Assembly (NCBI GenBank): GCA_900542525.1
Contig: UQNZ01000005.1
Span: forward strand, 1-64,000
Origin: an uncultured Eggerthella sp.
GTDB taxonomy: Bacteria; Actinomycetota; Coriobacteriia; Coriobacteriales; Eggerthellaceae
Reading direction: 5' to 3'
DNA length: 64,000 nt
The position numbers and the translations under genes were made by a program. The notes below the pieces were generated by a model. It was not told where the DNA came from and did not search any database. It saw only the letters and a program-made list of their open reading frames with translations. Each line of letters starts with the position of its first letter. The stretch's first letter is position 1. Below, piece after piece: positions 26,845 through 35,465 of this stretch.

Positions 26845-28280
26845 AGAAACTGGCTTCTTCGCGTTGCTCCTGATCCAGAGCGCGGTACGAAACCGACCAG
26901 TGCTACCACGCCAATCAGCACGCCCGATGCCAACATGCCCGCGCTCATCGCGTTGATCGCACTCGCACCAGAGGCAGCCTGACCTGCGCCAACAGCGGCA
27001 TAGACGCCTACGAACACAGAAGAACCGATGCATCCTGCAATCTGAAAGCCCGTAGACATAACGGTCACGCCATGGGGGTTCATCTCGGGAGAGAGCTTAG
27101 AGAGCGCATAGCTCTGAACGGGTCCGATGATGAGCGCTGAGCCACAGATGACCGGAACGTAGATGATCGCCAACAGCACGGGGTTTGCCGTTGCGATGAA
27201 GGCAGCGGTCAATACGGAAAAAACCGCGATGCAGAGAAAGCCGAGCGGCAAAAGAATGCCAGGACCTTGCTTGTCGTAGATACGTCCTGCCAGCGGTGAG
27301 ATCACGCATGAGCACAGGATCGCGGGGAACAGGATCAACGATGCAACAAGGGGCGGCGTGCCAAGAGCTGATTGCATGAAGGTTGGGACGATGATGTTCA
27401 TCGTGAAGATGGTGATGAGCGAGAGCATGTTCACCACCACACCAACGGCGAATGGTGGGATCTTCAAAGGACGCAGGTCGATAAGGGGCTCAGCAAGCTT
27501 GCCCTGACGTACAACGAATACCGCCAAAACAGCAGCGCCCACTACGATCGAAGCTACGGCGAAGACGATGTTTCCGCCGAAGATGGTCGATATGCCATAA
27601 AGGATACCAATGAGTGCAATGGCGATCAGGGCAACGGAAGGCGCATCGAGTCTCGGATGCGTGAGGTGTGCGATGTTGCGCAAGATGATCGCGCCCGCCA
27701 AGAAGCACAGAAGCGAAAGTCCTGCGAAGACCCACAACAGCATCGACCAGTTGAAGAACGCCAGGATCACGCCAGCAAGGATGACGCTCGATGACGGACC
27801 GAGTGTGGTCATCGCGCCCATGATGCCCATGTAGGTGCCCAGCTTCTCGCGCGGTGCCACCTCAAGTGTGATATTCATACCAATGGGAATGAGCATGCCG
27901 GTGCCCAGCGCCTGCACGATACGCCCTGCCAGCAACACCGAGAAATTCGGAGCCAGCGCACCGATCACGGATCCGATCACCAAAAGAGCAGTGGTGGCGC
28001 AGAAAAGCTGGCGCGTAGGGAAGGAGCGATAGGCGAACGCGGAGACGGGAACCATGACAGCTGCGCCCAGCATGTAGGCGGTTGCCAGCCATTGTACGGT
28101 CGATACATCGACGGAGAGGCTCTCCATGATGGGGGCGAATCCAACGTTCAAGAAGGTTTCGTTGAAGGTCGCCAAGAACGCGGCGAAAGCAGCTACCACC
28201 AGGATGGTTGAAGGCTTTCGAGTGCGCCCGCCCGAGACGGTTCCGCGCGCTTGCTGTGCATTGCTTGCTTCGCTTGTCAT
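26739..28280 (-). CDS. MFS drug/solute efflux transporter, DHA2-like; C terminus out of frame
   Basis: A 513-residue major-facilitator transporter of the 14-helix DHA2 (EmrB/QacA) type, with motif A-like residues in the loop after TM2, the antiporter motif area around LVLAGRIVQALGTG, and many Gly/Ser-rich membrane segments. It likely exports drugs or metabolites with protons; the substrate is unknown. The start at 28280 is chosen because GAGGA precedes it. After the last TM segment (about residue 465) the frame reads 40-odd Arg/Leu-rich residues that look like out-of-frame text and overlap the CBS frame by 106 bases, supporting a shift from an MFS-CBS fusion. It is divergent from yebC across 513 bases of non-coding sequence. 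Confidence 0.8.
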   Translation of the reverse strand: MTSEASNAQQARGTVSGGRTRKPSTILVVAAFAAFLATFNETFLNVGFAPIMESLSVDVSTVQWLATAYMLGAAVMVPVSAFAYRSFPTRQLFCATTALLVIGSVIGALAPNFSVLLAGRIVQALGTGMLIPIGMNITLEVAPREKLGTYMGIMGAMTTLGPSSSVILAGVILAFFNWSMLLWVFAGLSLLCFLAGAIILRNIAHLTHPRLDAPSVALIAIALIGILYGISTIFGGNIVFAVASIVVGAAVLAVFVVRQGKLAEPLIDLRPLKIPPFAVGVVVNMLSLITIFTMNIIVPTFMQSALGTPPLVASLILFPAILCSCVISPLAGRIYDKQGPGILLPLGFLCIAVFSVLTAAFIATANPVLLAIIYVPVICGSALIIGPVQSYALSKLSPEMNPHGVTVMSTGFQIAGCIGSSVFVGVYAAVGAGQAASGASAINAMSAGMLASGVLIGVVALVGFVPRSGSGATRRSQFLWRLKRKKVHGLARLRILQLLRRASQRLQMRLRRS

Positions 28281-28793
28281 CAAGCTTCCTCGCTTTCCTG
28301 TAGCGGGACTGCGCAAGCTCGTGCCTGATCGCTGGTTTGGTCGTGTCGAGAGACGCTGATTCTTCGTGGGTCCGTATCAAGTCTCGCATCCGATCGCGCC
28401 AGTACAACACAAAAGAAGCGCCCCCGCATTTGCGTAGAAGTGACCAAGGCGTTATCTCCTGTGCCGTGATCAGATTTACGCATCGCGCAGACGCTACATG
28501 TGTCGTTTACAGTTCACTATTTGATTGTGAAGCGATTCTACAATGAAGCACACTCGCTCCTGCGACTTCGAATCCGTGAACGGATGCAAGGAAGGACCTC
28601 GAGCGTGTGTCTTGTTTGCAGTGGCGGCAAACACGAACGAACGCTCATTCGCAGACCAATGCATTCATTCCGTGGGCGGATTGCGGAGCTGTTCGCGCGC
28701 CGCAGGTCTGGGAGAGGTGGTATGATACACTACGTTCGTTTCCAAGACGGAATTCAATCAACTAGCGAATCAACTATAGGAAGGTAGGCGTGT
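28281..28793. other. 513-base region without a recognised gene
   Basis: Lies between the divergent MFS and yebC genes. Short open frames exist but none has a ribosome site or family look. Visible items: a TTCAC/GTGAA dyad (28513-28531), a GTTTGC/GCAAAC hairpin (28614-28631), and an extended -10 box for yebC at 28718. I see no RNA gene. Confidence 0.6.
28718..28726 (+). promoter_or_regulatory. Extended -10 promoter of yebC
   Basis: TGG-TATGAT has the TGn extension, about 68 bases before the start. No good -35 box is present at the expected distance. Confidence 0.4.
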
Positions 28794-29591
28794 ATGTCAG
28801 GCCACTCAAAATGGGCTACTACGAAGCATCGTAAAGCTGCTCAGGATGCAAAGCGTTCGGCATTGTTCTCAAAGCTCTCCCGTAACATCACGGTAGCGGC
28901 GAAAGAAGGCGGCGACCCGAACCCTGATAACAATGCATCCCTGGCTGCTGCGATCGATAAGGCTAAGAGCTACTCGCTTCCTAAAGATAAGATCAAAACG
29001 GCGATCGATAAGGCGTTTGGCACTGGTAAGGATGTTGCGAACTACGAATCGGTCGTTTACGAAGGCTATGGTCCTGCAGGCGTTGCTGTCTACTGCGAAG
29101 CACTTACGGATAACCGTAACCGCACGGCTGCAGATGTGCGCTCGGCATTCTCTCATGCCAACGGCAATCTGGGCACCAGCGGTTCGGTCGCATTCCAGTT
29201 CGAGCGCAAAGGCCAGATCTTCATCGAGAAGGAGATCGAAGGCGGCAAGAAGGAAGGCATGGTCGCTAACGGCGCAGCGGGCGACGAAGATGAATTCATG
29301 ATGGTCGTGGCAGAAGCTGGCGGAGACGATTACGAAGACGCCGATGAAGAGTGGATCGTCTACACTGCACCAAGCGATCTGATGGCAGTCAAGAAAGCTA
29401 TCGAAGAGCAGGGTGTGGTTACCAAGGGTGCCGAATTCATCATGGAGGCTACTACGCCCACGCAAGTTTCGGTCTCCGATGCGAAGAAGGTCATGCGCCT
29501 GATTGACAAGCTCGAAGAACTTGAAGATCTCCAGAACGTCTATCATTCGATGGATATTACGGACGAGATTGCAGCGGCGCTCGACGAATAG
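28794..29591 (+). CDS. yebC: YebC/PmpR family (TACO1-like) protein
   Basis: A 265-residue YebC-family protein. The N terminus MSGHSKWATTKHRKAAQDAKR and the AAKEGG-NPxxN region are the family signature; three domains are expected. Family members act as transcriptional regulators or as ribosome-bound factors that help translation through proline-rich stretches. The sequence does not say which role applies. The length is slightly above the usual 240-250. The start has AGGAAGG before it. It stands alone between the 513-base region and the DivIC-like gene. Confidence 0.93.
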   Translation: MSGHSKWATTKHRKAAQDAKRSALFSKLSRNITVAAKEGGDPNPDNNASLAAAIDKAKSYSLPKDKIKTAIDKAFGTGKDVANYESVVYEGYGPAGVAVYCEALTDNRNRTAADVRSAFSHANGNLGTSGSVAFQFERKGQIFIEKEIEGGKKEGMVANGAAGDEDEFMMVVAEAGGDDYEDADEEWIVYTAPSDLMAVKKAIEEQGVVTKGAEFIMEATTPTQVSVSDAKKVMRLIDKLEELEDLQNVYHSMDITDEIAAALDE

Positions 29592-29601
29592 AGCGTACTT
29601 T

Positions 29602-29620
29602 CACGCAATCCATTTGCGTG
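29602..29620 (+). terminator. Hairpin after yebC
   Basis: CACGCA (29602-29607) and TGCGTG (29615-29620) form a 6-bp stem. Only scattered T follow. Confidence 0.3.
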
Positions 29621-29693
29621 CCATACTCTGTTTCATTTGAAAGGCTTCTACGGGACTACCTGTGGAAACCTTTTCCGTTCCTGGGCGCGCCTC

Positions 29694-29722
29694 TTAAAAA
29701 ACCTGGTCATCTGTGCTATAGT
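29694..29722 (+). promoter_or_regulatory. Promoter of the DivIC-ppx-pit group
   Basis: TTAAAA (29694-29699), a 17-base spacer, and TATAGT (29717-29722), which is preceded by TGC and so has the extended -10 form. Confidence 0.55.
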
Positions 29723-29778
29723 AGTTTCATATTGCATTAACCACACTTTAAACGAACTACAATGCAAGAGGATAGGCT

Positions 29779-30924
29779 TTGACCAGGCATAATAATATTC
29801 TTTCCTTTGACGAGGCACGCGCCCGTGGCGCAGTGTCTTCTCGTTCTGGTGCAAAGCAAGTGCCAAAATCTCCTCCTATTGCGCACAGAAACACCGCTCA
29901 TTCCACTCAAACACGCCGTTCAGCTTCACAGGCGAACTCATCACAGCGCCCTGTGCTGAACCAAGCACGTCAAAGCACTACGCCTGCGCGCTCATCGCAT
30001 CCTGAGCGGCTCACTTACGACCCATCCTTCGCGCAGTCGTTTACGGCAACAGCTAGAAGTGGCTCCTATCAGAGCATTCGACGTGATGAACGCTCCATGC
30101 GGCCCTTAGGTGCTAAGAGCATGCCAGCTTCCACGGCGCCTTCACGCTATTCGTCTGCTCCTCAAGTAGGACGCACGAGCGCGACAGCTCATAATGCCGT
30201 TCGTTCTAGCGATCCTTACGCCCGTCAAAATGCAGCTGGCGCGCAGGATGCACATCGCACTGATCATACTGCGGATGCAGAGCATAAAGACAAGAAGAAG
30301 TCGCTCGCACATCGCGTGCGTTCGGCAAAAGCGGAGCGTCAGTTCAATAAAACTTTCGGCACCGACGAACCGGTAAAACCAGGACCCGAACAAAGCAGCC
30401 GCCCCGCGCTCTACGAAATGAAGATGGGCAAGAACCATAAGCGTTCTACACGCATGCAGAGCGGTACATCATCCAAGAAGAAGCGTGGATTCTTCGCACG
30501 TTTCGCTTCGCTATTCGCCTTTCTTGACCCGCGTTCTCCGCGCTTTTCCTCGCAAGCACTCATTGCTTGTGCGACCTTCGTGCTTGCGGTGGTCATGCTC
30601 TATCAGCCGGTAGCGAACTATTATCAGGAAGTGCGTTCCCAACAGCAGCTAGAAGCTGAATATGCGGTCGTTTCCGATTACTATTCAAGCCTTAAATCTG
30701 AAGTTGAATACCTCAATACCAAAGAAGGCCTTGAAGAGTATGTCCGCGAAGAGCTTGGTTGGGTCAAATCTGGAGAGCAGGTTTCTTCGGTCGAAGGGCT
30801 TGCACCGCGAGATTCCACTGTCAAGCAAGGTCCGATCACAGCTGATCTCTCTAATGCAGTTCCTACGCCTGTAACCTGGTATTCTCCGGTACTTGATTTC
30901 GTCTTTGGCTACAATAAGCCGTAG
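29779..30924 (+). CDS. Septum-formation initiator (FtsB/DivIC-like) with long disordered N terminus
   Basis: A 381-residue bitopic protein. Residues 1-250 are Ser/Arg/Ala/Gln-rich and predicted disordered in the cytosol; this is unlike the roughly 100-residue family norm. A single TM segment follows (about 256-276, ALIACATFVLAVVMLY), then a coiled coil (about 280-330) and the family-like end GLEEYVREELGWVKSGEQV. FtsB/DivIC proteins join FtsL and FtsQ in the divisome, so a role in septum formation is expected. A TTG start is supported by AAGAGGATAGG and the lack of other starts near. It opens a run with ppx and pit. Confidence 0.85.
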   Translation: MTRHNNILSFDEARARGAVSSRSGAKQVPKSPPIAHRNTAHSTQTRRSASQANSSQRPVLNQARQSTTPARSSHPERLTYDPSFAQSFTATARSGSYQSIRRDERSMRPLGAKSMPASTAPSRYSSAPQVGRTSATAHNAVRSSDPYARQNAAGAQDAHRTDHTADAEHKDKKKSLAHRVRSAKAERQFNKTFGTDEPVKPGPEQSSRPALYEMKMGKNHKRSTRMQSGTSSKKKRGFFARFASLFAFLDPRSPRFSSQALIACATFVLAVVMLYQPVANYYQEVRSQQQLEAEYAVVSDYYSSLKSEVEYLNTKEGLEEYVREELGWVKSGEQVSSVEGLAPRDSTVKQGPITADLSNAVPTPVTWYSPVLDFVFGYNKP

Positions 30925-30975
30925 TGCATTACGTGCACACGATCATCGTTTTTGAGAGAAGAGAGGGCATCGCGC

Positions 30976-31941
30976 ATGCTCTATGCTGCTATTGATATCG
31001 GTACGGTCACATGCCGTTTGCTCGTGTGCAAGATCGAGCAAGGGATCCAACGAGAACTGGTTCGTGAATGCAGGATCGTGAATCTGGGTATCGGTGTTTC
31101 CAAGACGGGAATCCTTCAAGAAGAGGCGATCGAGCGAGTCGTTTCCTGTGTGAAGGATTATTGCGAGCTTGTTCGTGCGATCGCGCAGAAAGAAGAGGTG
31201 CCTTCTATTCCGATCGGCGCGGTTGCTACGAGCGCCTCTCGCGATGCGCGCAATGCTTGCGAACTGGTTTCTCGCTTGCAGGAGCTTGGTATCGACCTGC
31301 TTGTTATCCCTGGCGAACTTGAGGCTGATCTTTCCTTCCGTGGTGCCTCAGCTGAATTTTCGGGCGAACAATTGGTAGTGGTTGACGTGGGTGGCGGCTC
31401 CACGGAAGTGATCTTCGGTTCTGCCCAAGCAGGCGTGGTGTTCTCGCATTCGTTCAATATCGGATGCCGTCGGATCACCGAGAAATTCCTTGCCTCGGAC
31501 CCTCCTCGAGTTGAAGAGTTGGCGTGCGCAAAGAGATTCATTACAGACGAATTGCATTCAGTGTTGGGCATAAGGTTCGAACGATTCTGCCCAGATCGAG
31601 TTGTTGCGGTCGCTGGTACGGCAACCAGCGTGGTTTCAGTGGATGAAGCGATGGAAGTCTACGATTCGAGCCGCGTTCACAAGACGGTCGTTTCGCGTGA
31701 GACTCTTTCGCGCGTTGCGACGATGCTTGCAGCGCTACCTGAAGAAGAGCGTAAGCGTGTTGTTGGCCTTGAGCCGAAGCGTGCTGGCGTGATCGTAGCT
31801 GGTATGCTCATCCTCGAGTGCGTGCTCGACGTACTCGATCAAGATTCGTTCACGGTCAGCGAATCGGATATCCTCCAAGGAATCATCACGGCACTTGAAG
31901 AGCATCTCCCACCATTCGACAATACCATCCCTGAAGTTTAA
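30976..31941 (+). CDS. Exopolyphosphatase / guanosine pentaphosphatase family (short Ppx/GppA)
   Basis: A 321-residue actin/hexokinase-fold phosphatase of the Ppx/GppA family. The phosphate loops YAAIDIGTVTCRLLV at the N terminus and VVVDVGGGSTEVIFG in the middle, and AGTATSV, are intact; it lacks the C-terminal domains of long E. coli-type enzymes, as usual in Actinomycetota. It removes phosphates from polyphosphate or pppGpp. ATG at 30976 has GAGAGGG before it. It follows the DivIC-like gene by about 50 bases and precedes the phosphate transporter, a sensible pairing. Confidence 0.9.
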   Translation: MLYAAIDIGTVTCRLLVCKIEQGIQRELVRECRIVNLGIGVSKTGILQEEAIERVVSCVKDYCELVRAIAQKEEVPSIPIGAVATSASRDARNACELVSRLQELGIDLLVIPGELEADLSFRGASAEFSGEQLVVVDVGGGSTEVIFGSAQAGVVFSHSFNIGCRRITEKFLASDPPRVEELACAKRFITDELHSVLGIRFERFCPDRVVAVAGTATSVVSVDEAMEVYDSSRVHKTVVSRETLSRVATMLAALPEEERKRVVGLEPKRAGVIVAGMLILECVLDVLDQDSFTVSESDILQGIITALEEHLPPFDNTIPEV

Positions 31942-32012
31942 TGCGGCGCTTTCACCTTCAACGAAGTACGGTAGAATATCAAGCAATGAAGTAAGACGAA
32001 AGGCCGCTTCCG

Positions 32013-33059
32013 TTGCTTGATTTTGGTTCGTTTCTCATGATGCTCGGGTCAAACCCTGTGCTGTTGATCATCCTAGTCCTCACGCTTGGTGCTACCGTCG
32101 TGAACGGTGCGACCGATGCTCCTAATGCTATCGCTCCTGCGGTCAGTACGCGTTCTATGGGGCCAGGGCCTGCAATCGTCATGGCAGCTATCTGCAATTT
32201 TATCGGCCTTATTTTCATCACGGCCATCAGTTCAGCTGTTGCGCAGACCATCTTCAACATGGTCGATTTCGGTGGCAACGCTCACCAAGCGCTCCTTGCG
32301 CTCGCGGCTGCTATGGTGGCGATCATCGTGTGGGGTATTGTGGCTTGGCTCTTCGGCATCCCCTCATCGCAAAGCCATTCTCTCATTGCTGGGCTTACAG
32401 GTGCGGCTATCGCTTTGCAGAGCGGTCTTGCCGGTGTTAATGGCGCTGAGTGGATGAAGGTCGTCTATGGCTTGGTTGTTTCAACTTGTTGCGGTTTTGG
32501 TGGCGGTTGGCTGTTCACCAAGCTGCTCGAGAAGCTCTTCAAGAAGGCAGACCGTAGAAGGCTCCAAAACAAATGGCGTATTGCGCAGGTGTTCACTGGT
32601 GCAGGCGTGGCTGTCATGCACGGTGCGCAAGATGGTCAGAAATTCCTCTCGATCAGCATGCTCGGCATCATGTTGGCTATGGGTAGCATGGATACCTCGA
32701 ACGTGACCTTTCCGCTCTGGCTCATCATCCTCTGCGCGCTTGCGATGGGCCTAGGTACGGCCATTGGTGGCAAGAAGATCATCAAATCGGTAGGCATGGA
32801 TATGGTGAAGATGGAACCCTATCAAGGGTTTTCTGCGAGCACGACCACGTTCAGCTGCTTGGTGCTCGCAACCTTCACGGGCCTTCCTGTTTCAACTACG
32901 CATACTGCCACTACAGCCATCATGGGTGTGGGCGCTTCAAGGCGTATTCGCGCAGTTCGATGGAGTATGGCGGGCAACATGGTTCTTACGTGGGTGCTCA
33001 CGTTTCCGGGCTGCGGCCTTATCGGTTTCGTGCTCGCTAAGATATTCTTGCTTTTCTAA
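32013..33059 (+). CDS. pit: Low-affinity inorganic phosphate transporter (PiT)
   Basis: A 348-residue PiT-family sodium- or proton-coupled phosphate transporter. The duplicated family signatures are visible: NGATDAPNAIAPAVSTR in the N-terminal half and GVAVMHGAQDGQKF in the C-terminal half, separated by a charged cytosolic loop near residue 185. About nine to ten TM segments. The TTG start has AAAGG before it. DUF47 proteins are usually encoded right beside pit; here one lies 12 kb away on the same strand. Confidence 0.92.
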   Translation: MLDFGSFLMMLGSNPVLLIILVLTLGATVVNGATDAPNAIAPAVSTRSMGPGPAIVMAAICNFIGLIFITAISSAVAQTIFNMVDFGGNAHQALLALAAAMVAIIVWGIVAWLFGIPSSQSHSLIAGLTGAAIALQSGLAGVNGAEWMKVVYGLVVSTCCGFGGGWLFTKLLEKLFKKADRRRLQNKWRIAQVFTGAGVAVMHGAQDGQKFLSISMLGIMLAMGSMDTSNVTFPLWLIILCALAMGLGTAIGGKKIIKSVGMDMVKMEPYQGFSASTTTFSCLVLATFTGLPVSTTHTATTAIMGVGASRRIRAVRWSMAGNMVLTWVLTFPGCGLIGFVLAKIFLLF

Positions 33060-33113
33060 GCGTTTCGGGTGTTGCGCATTTCATCGATACGCTGTGCGTT
33101 CATAAGGGAAATT

Positions 33114-33122
33114 TGCTATTAT
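33114..33122 (+). promoter_or_regulatory. Extended -10 promoter of tRNA-Leu
   Basis: TGC-TATTAT lies about 20 bases before the tRNA. Confidence 0.4.
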
Positions 33123-33141
33123 GAATGGGCTTGATGCGAAT

Positions 33142-33226
33142 GGGAGCGTGGCGGAATTGGCATACGCAGCGGACTTAAAATCCGCCGCCCTTGGGCTTGT
33201 GGGTTCGAGTCCCACCGCTCCTACCA
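33142..33226 (+). tRNA. tRNA-Leu (anticodon TAA)
   Basis: An 85-nt class II tRNA with encoded CCA. Acceptor arms GGGAGCG and CGCTCCT pair, anticodon arm GCGGA-CTTAAAA-TCCGC gives anticodon TAA (codons UUA/UUG), and a long variable arm follows. T loop is TTCGAGT. Confidence 0.97.
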
Positions 33227-33341
33227 ATTCAGCCGGCTAAGCGAACAAGATACCTTTTATCAGAAGAGTGCTCGTTCGTTGCTAAGGCGCCTTCAGTGCA
33301 CAGGCATCACAGTATAGTTTTCAGGGTAGGAAAGTAGCTCT

Positions 33342-34451
33342 ATGTCACAGGCTCTCGCCGTTAATCAGGTCTTGGGTTCACCAGAAGTCACTACGATGTT
33401 CGATCATTTGGAACAATTGGTGGCGCGAAGCGAGACCAACCATACCCAGGTTTTTGAAACGTATCTCAATGAATATGCCGATCTTGCAGGTAGGGTCATC
33501 AATACCTTCATTCCCGTCGGTTCGCACGAAGACATGGGGCGCTATCTCTACGATCCGCTCACTGCCTATTCCGAGAACGGCGGCAAACGTCACCGTCCGC
33601 TCATTTGCGTTGCGGCTGCTCATGCGGTAGGGGGCGATCACCGTCGTGCGTTCTCTGCTGCTGCTGCGATCGAGCATTTCCACACGGCAGCGCTCATCCA
33701 CGACGACATCGCGGATGATGCCGAGCTGCGTCGCGGTGAACCTTGCATGCATCTGCGCATCGGCGAAGGGCTCGCTATCAATGCGGGTGATCTTGCGCTG
33801 TCGATCGTGAACGGCATCGTCATGCGCGATCCTTTGCTCGACGATGCCACGAAGGTGCGCGTTGCGCTCGAGCTTGTCTCCATGGCGCAATACACCGTTG
33901 AAGGGCAGGCGCTCGATATCGGCTGGGCGAAGGATGGCCGCTACGATCTCTCGCTTGATGATTATTTCACGATGGCTACTCATAAGACCGCACACTATTC
34001 AGGTGCGGTCCCTCTGGCGGTCGGCGCGATCGTGGGAGGCGGAAGCGAAGAGCAGATCGAAGGTCTGCGTCAGTTCGGGCTCGATACGGGCCTTGCGTTC
34101 CAGATCCAAGACGATGTATTGAACCTGGTTGGTACTGAAGAGCAGACCAAAAAGGATTTCCGCAACGATATCACCGAAGGCAAGCGCACGCTCATCGTCG
34201 TTCATGCGCTCAGCAATTCAGACGAACGAGATCGCTTGATCGAGATCCTTTCTTCGCGCACGAAAGATCCTGCACAACTGGAAGAAGCGGTCGCGATCAT
34301 GGAGCGTTCCGGTTCGATCGACTACGCGCGAGAATATGCCGAAGAGCTCGTCAATTCTGCAAAAGAACGCATTGCGACCATTCTTGACCCAAGTCTCTCA
34401 CGCGATCTGCTGGTATCGATGGCAGATTGGTTCGTTGAACGTCTCCAGTAG
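33342..34451 (+). CDS. Polyprenyl diphosphate synthase (FPP/GGPP type)
   Basis: A 369-residue trans-isoprenyl diphosphate synthase, which joins IPP to allylic diphosphates for quinone, undecaprenol or carotenoid precursors. The first Asp-rich motif is DDIADDAELRRG (D121, D122, D125). The second is DDVLN (257-261), so the last Asp of the usual DDxxD is Asn-261. The GKRTLIVVHAL stretch after it is intact. About 50 residues precede the usual N terminus. AGGAAAG before the ATG. Product chain length cannot be told. It is followed by the PG-binding-repeat gene 15 bases later. Confidence 0.88.
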   Translation: MSQALAVNQVLGSPEVTTMFDHLEQLVARSETNHTQVFETYLNEYADLAGRVINTFIPVGSHEDMGRYLYDPLTAYSENGGKRHRPLICVAAAHAVGGDHRRAFSAAAAIEHFHTAALIHDDIADDAELRRGEPCMHLRIGEGLAINAGDLALSIVNGIVMRDPLLDDATKVRVALELVSMAQYTVEGQALDIGWAKDGRYDLSLDDYFTMATHKTAHYSGAVPLAVGAIVGGGSEEQIEGLRQFGLDTGLAFQIQDDVLNLVGTEEQTKKDFRNDITEGKRTLIVVHALSNSDERDRLIEILSSRTKDPAQLEEAVAIMERSGSIDYAREYAEELVNSAKERIATILDPSLSRDLLVSMADWFVERLQ

Positions 34452-34466
34452 AAGCGGCGGTAAGCT

Positions 34467-35378
34467 ATGGATATCGTAGAACTACACGAACAAGGCGCTG
34501 CGGTCGAAGACGTGCAGCGCCGTTTAGCCCAGATGGGCTACCTTGCCGAAGACGCGATCGATGGCATCTATGAAGAGCGTACGGCTGCTGCAGTGAGCGC
34601 GTTTTGTCGCGATCACAACCTACCAAGCGATGGGAACGTCGATCCGAAGATATGGGCGAAGATCGTCGATGAATCCTACGAACTGGGCGATCGCGTGCTC
34701 TATTTGCGTGTCCCGTTCTTCCATGGCAAAGATGTGCGCGTGCTGCAGAATGCTCTTTCTGCGCTCGGGTTCGCCACGGGTGGAAGCGATGGTATCTTCG
34801 GTCCTCATACTGAAGAGGCATTGCGCAAGTTCCAGACGAATCTCGGACTTCCTACCGATGGCATTGCCGGCGCATTCACGTTCAAAGCGCTTTTGAACCT
34901 GCGTCACTCCTGGGAAGGCAATAGCTCATTCAGCCCCATCCCGCACTTCGGATTCGCGCGCGCTGCTGAAGTGCTTGAATCGACCATGCTCTGCCTGTAT
35001 GGCACAACACCCTTCACGCGTTCAGTAGCTTCCCGCATGTCCAATCTTTCGACTGCAACGAACCCAAATTCCAAGGTGATGAGCGCCGATTCGCTGCTTG
35101 TCGATCCGGATGAATCTACCGTTTTCGTTCAGATCCTCGTTGGAGGTGAAGAGGCGGCGGATGCAGTCCCTATTGTTGAATATGAACCGATCGATACGCT
35201 TGCCGTGCGCCTGAAGCAAGCGTACGAGATGGCGAAGGCGCACGATCCGTTCCGCCTTGCGCTTCGTCTGCCTGCTGAGGGCTGGTTGGATGCAGGGGAG
35301 GCGCGCTCAGCGCAGCATTATGCGATCGTCTTGCTCGATGCGTTCTGTACGGCGCTCGACACAACAGAAACGAACTAG
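34467..35378 (+). CDS. Protein with two peptidoglycan-binding repeats and no export signal
   Basis: A 303-residue protein. Two PG_binding_1 repeats are seen at about residues 8-70 (DGIYEERTAAAVSAFCRDH) and 85-145 (DGIFGPHTEEALRKFQ), a fold that usually binds cell-wall glycan peptides. The last 150 residues do not match a family I can name; a degenerate amidase-like domain is possible because such repeats often sit before one, but no zinc His/Glu set is visible. There is no signal peptide or TM helix, so the protein appears cytosolic unless exported another way. It follows the polyprenyl synthase and precedes glmU by about 90 bases. Confidence 0.7.
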   Translation: MDIVELHEQGAAVEDVQRRLAQMGYLAEDAIDGIYEERTAAAVSAFCRDHNLPSDGNVDPKIWAKIVDESYELGDRVLYLRVPFFHGKDVRVLQNALSALGFATGGSDGIFGPHTEEALRKFQTNLGLPTDGIAGAFTFKALLNLRHSWEGNSSFSPIPHFGFARAAEVLESTMLCLYGTTPFTRSVASRMSNLSTATNPNSKVMSADSLLVDPDESTVFVQILVGGEEAADAVPIVEYEPIDTLAVRLKQAYEMAKAHDPFRLALRLPAEGWLDAGEARSAQHYAIVLLDAFCTALDTTETN

Positions 35379-35425
35379 CGGTCATAGTTCTTCTTGCAGC
35401 AAGGTCTGCGAAGAGGGGAGATGGT

Positions 35426-35434
35426 TGCTATACT
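35426..35434 (+). promoter_or_regulatory. Extended -10 promoter of glmU
   Basis: TGC-TATACT lies about 30 bases before the glmU start. No clear -35 box. Confidence 0.45.
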
Positions 35435-35465
35435 GACGAATATAACGAACGATCGAAAGGGATCA

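Noticed and set aside
28500..28787. 95-codon frame in the yebC leader
   Set aside because: No ribosome site or recognisable motif, overlaps the extended -10 promoter of yebC.
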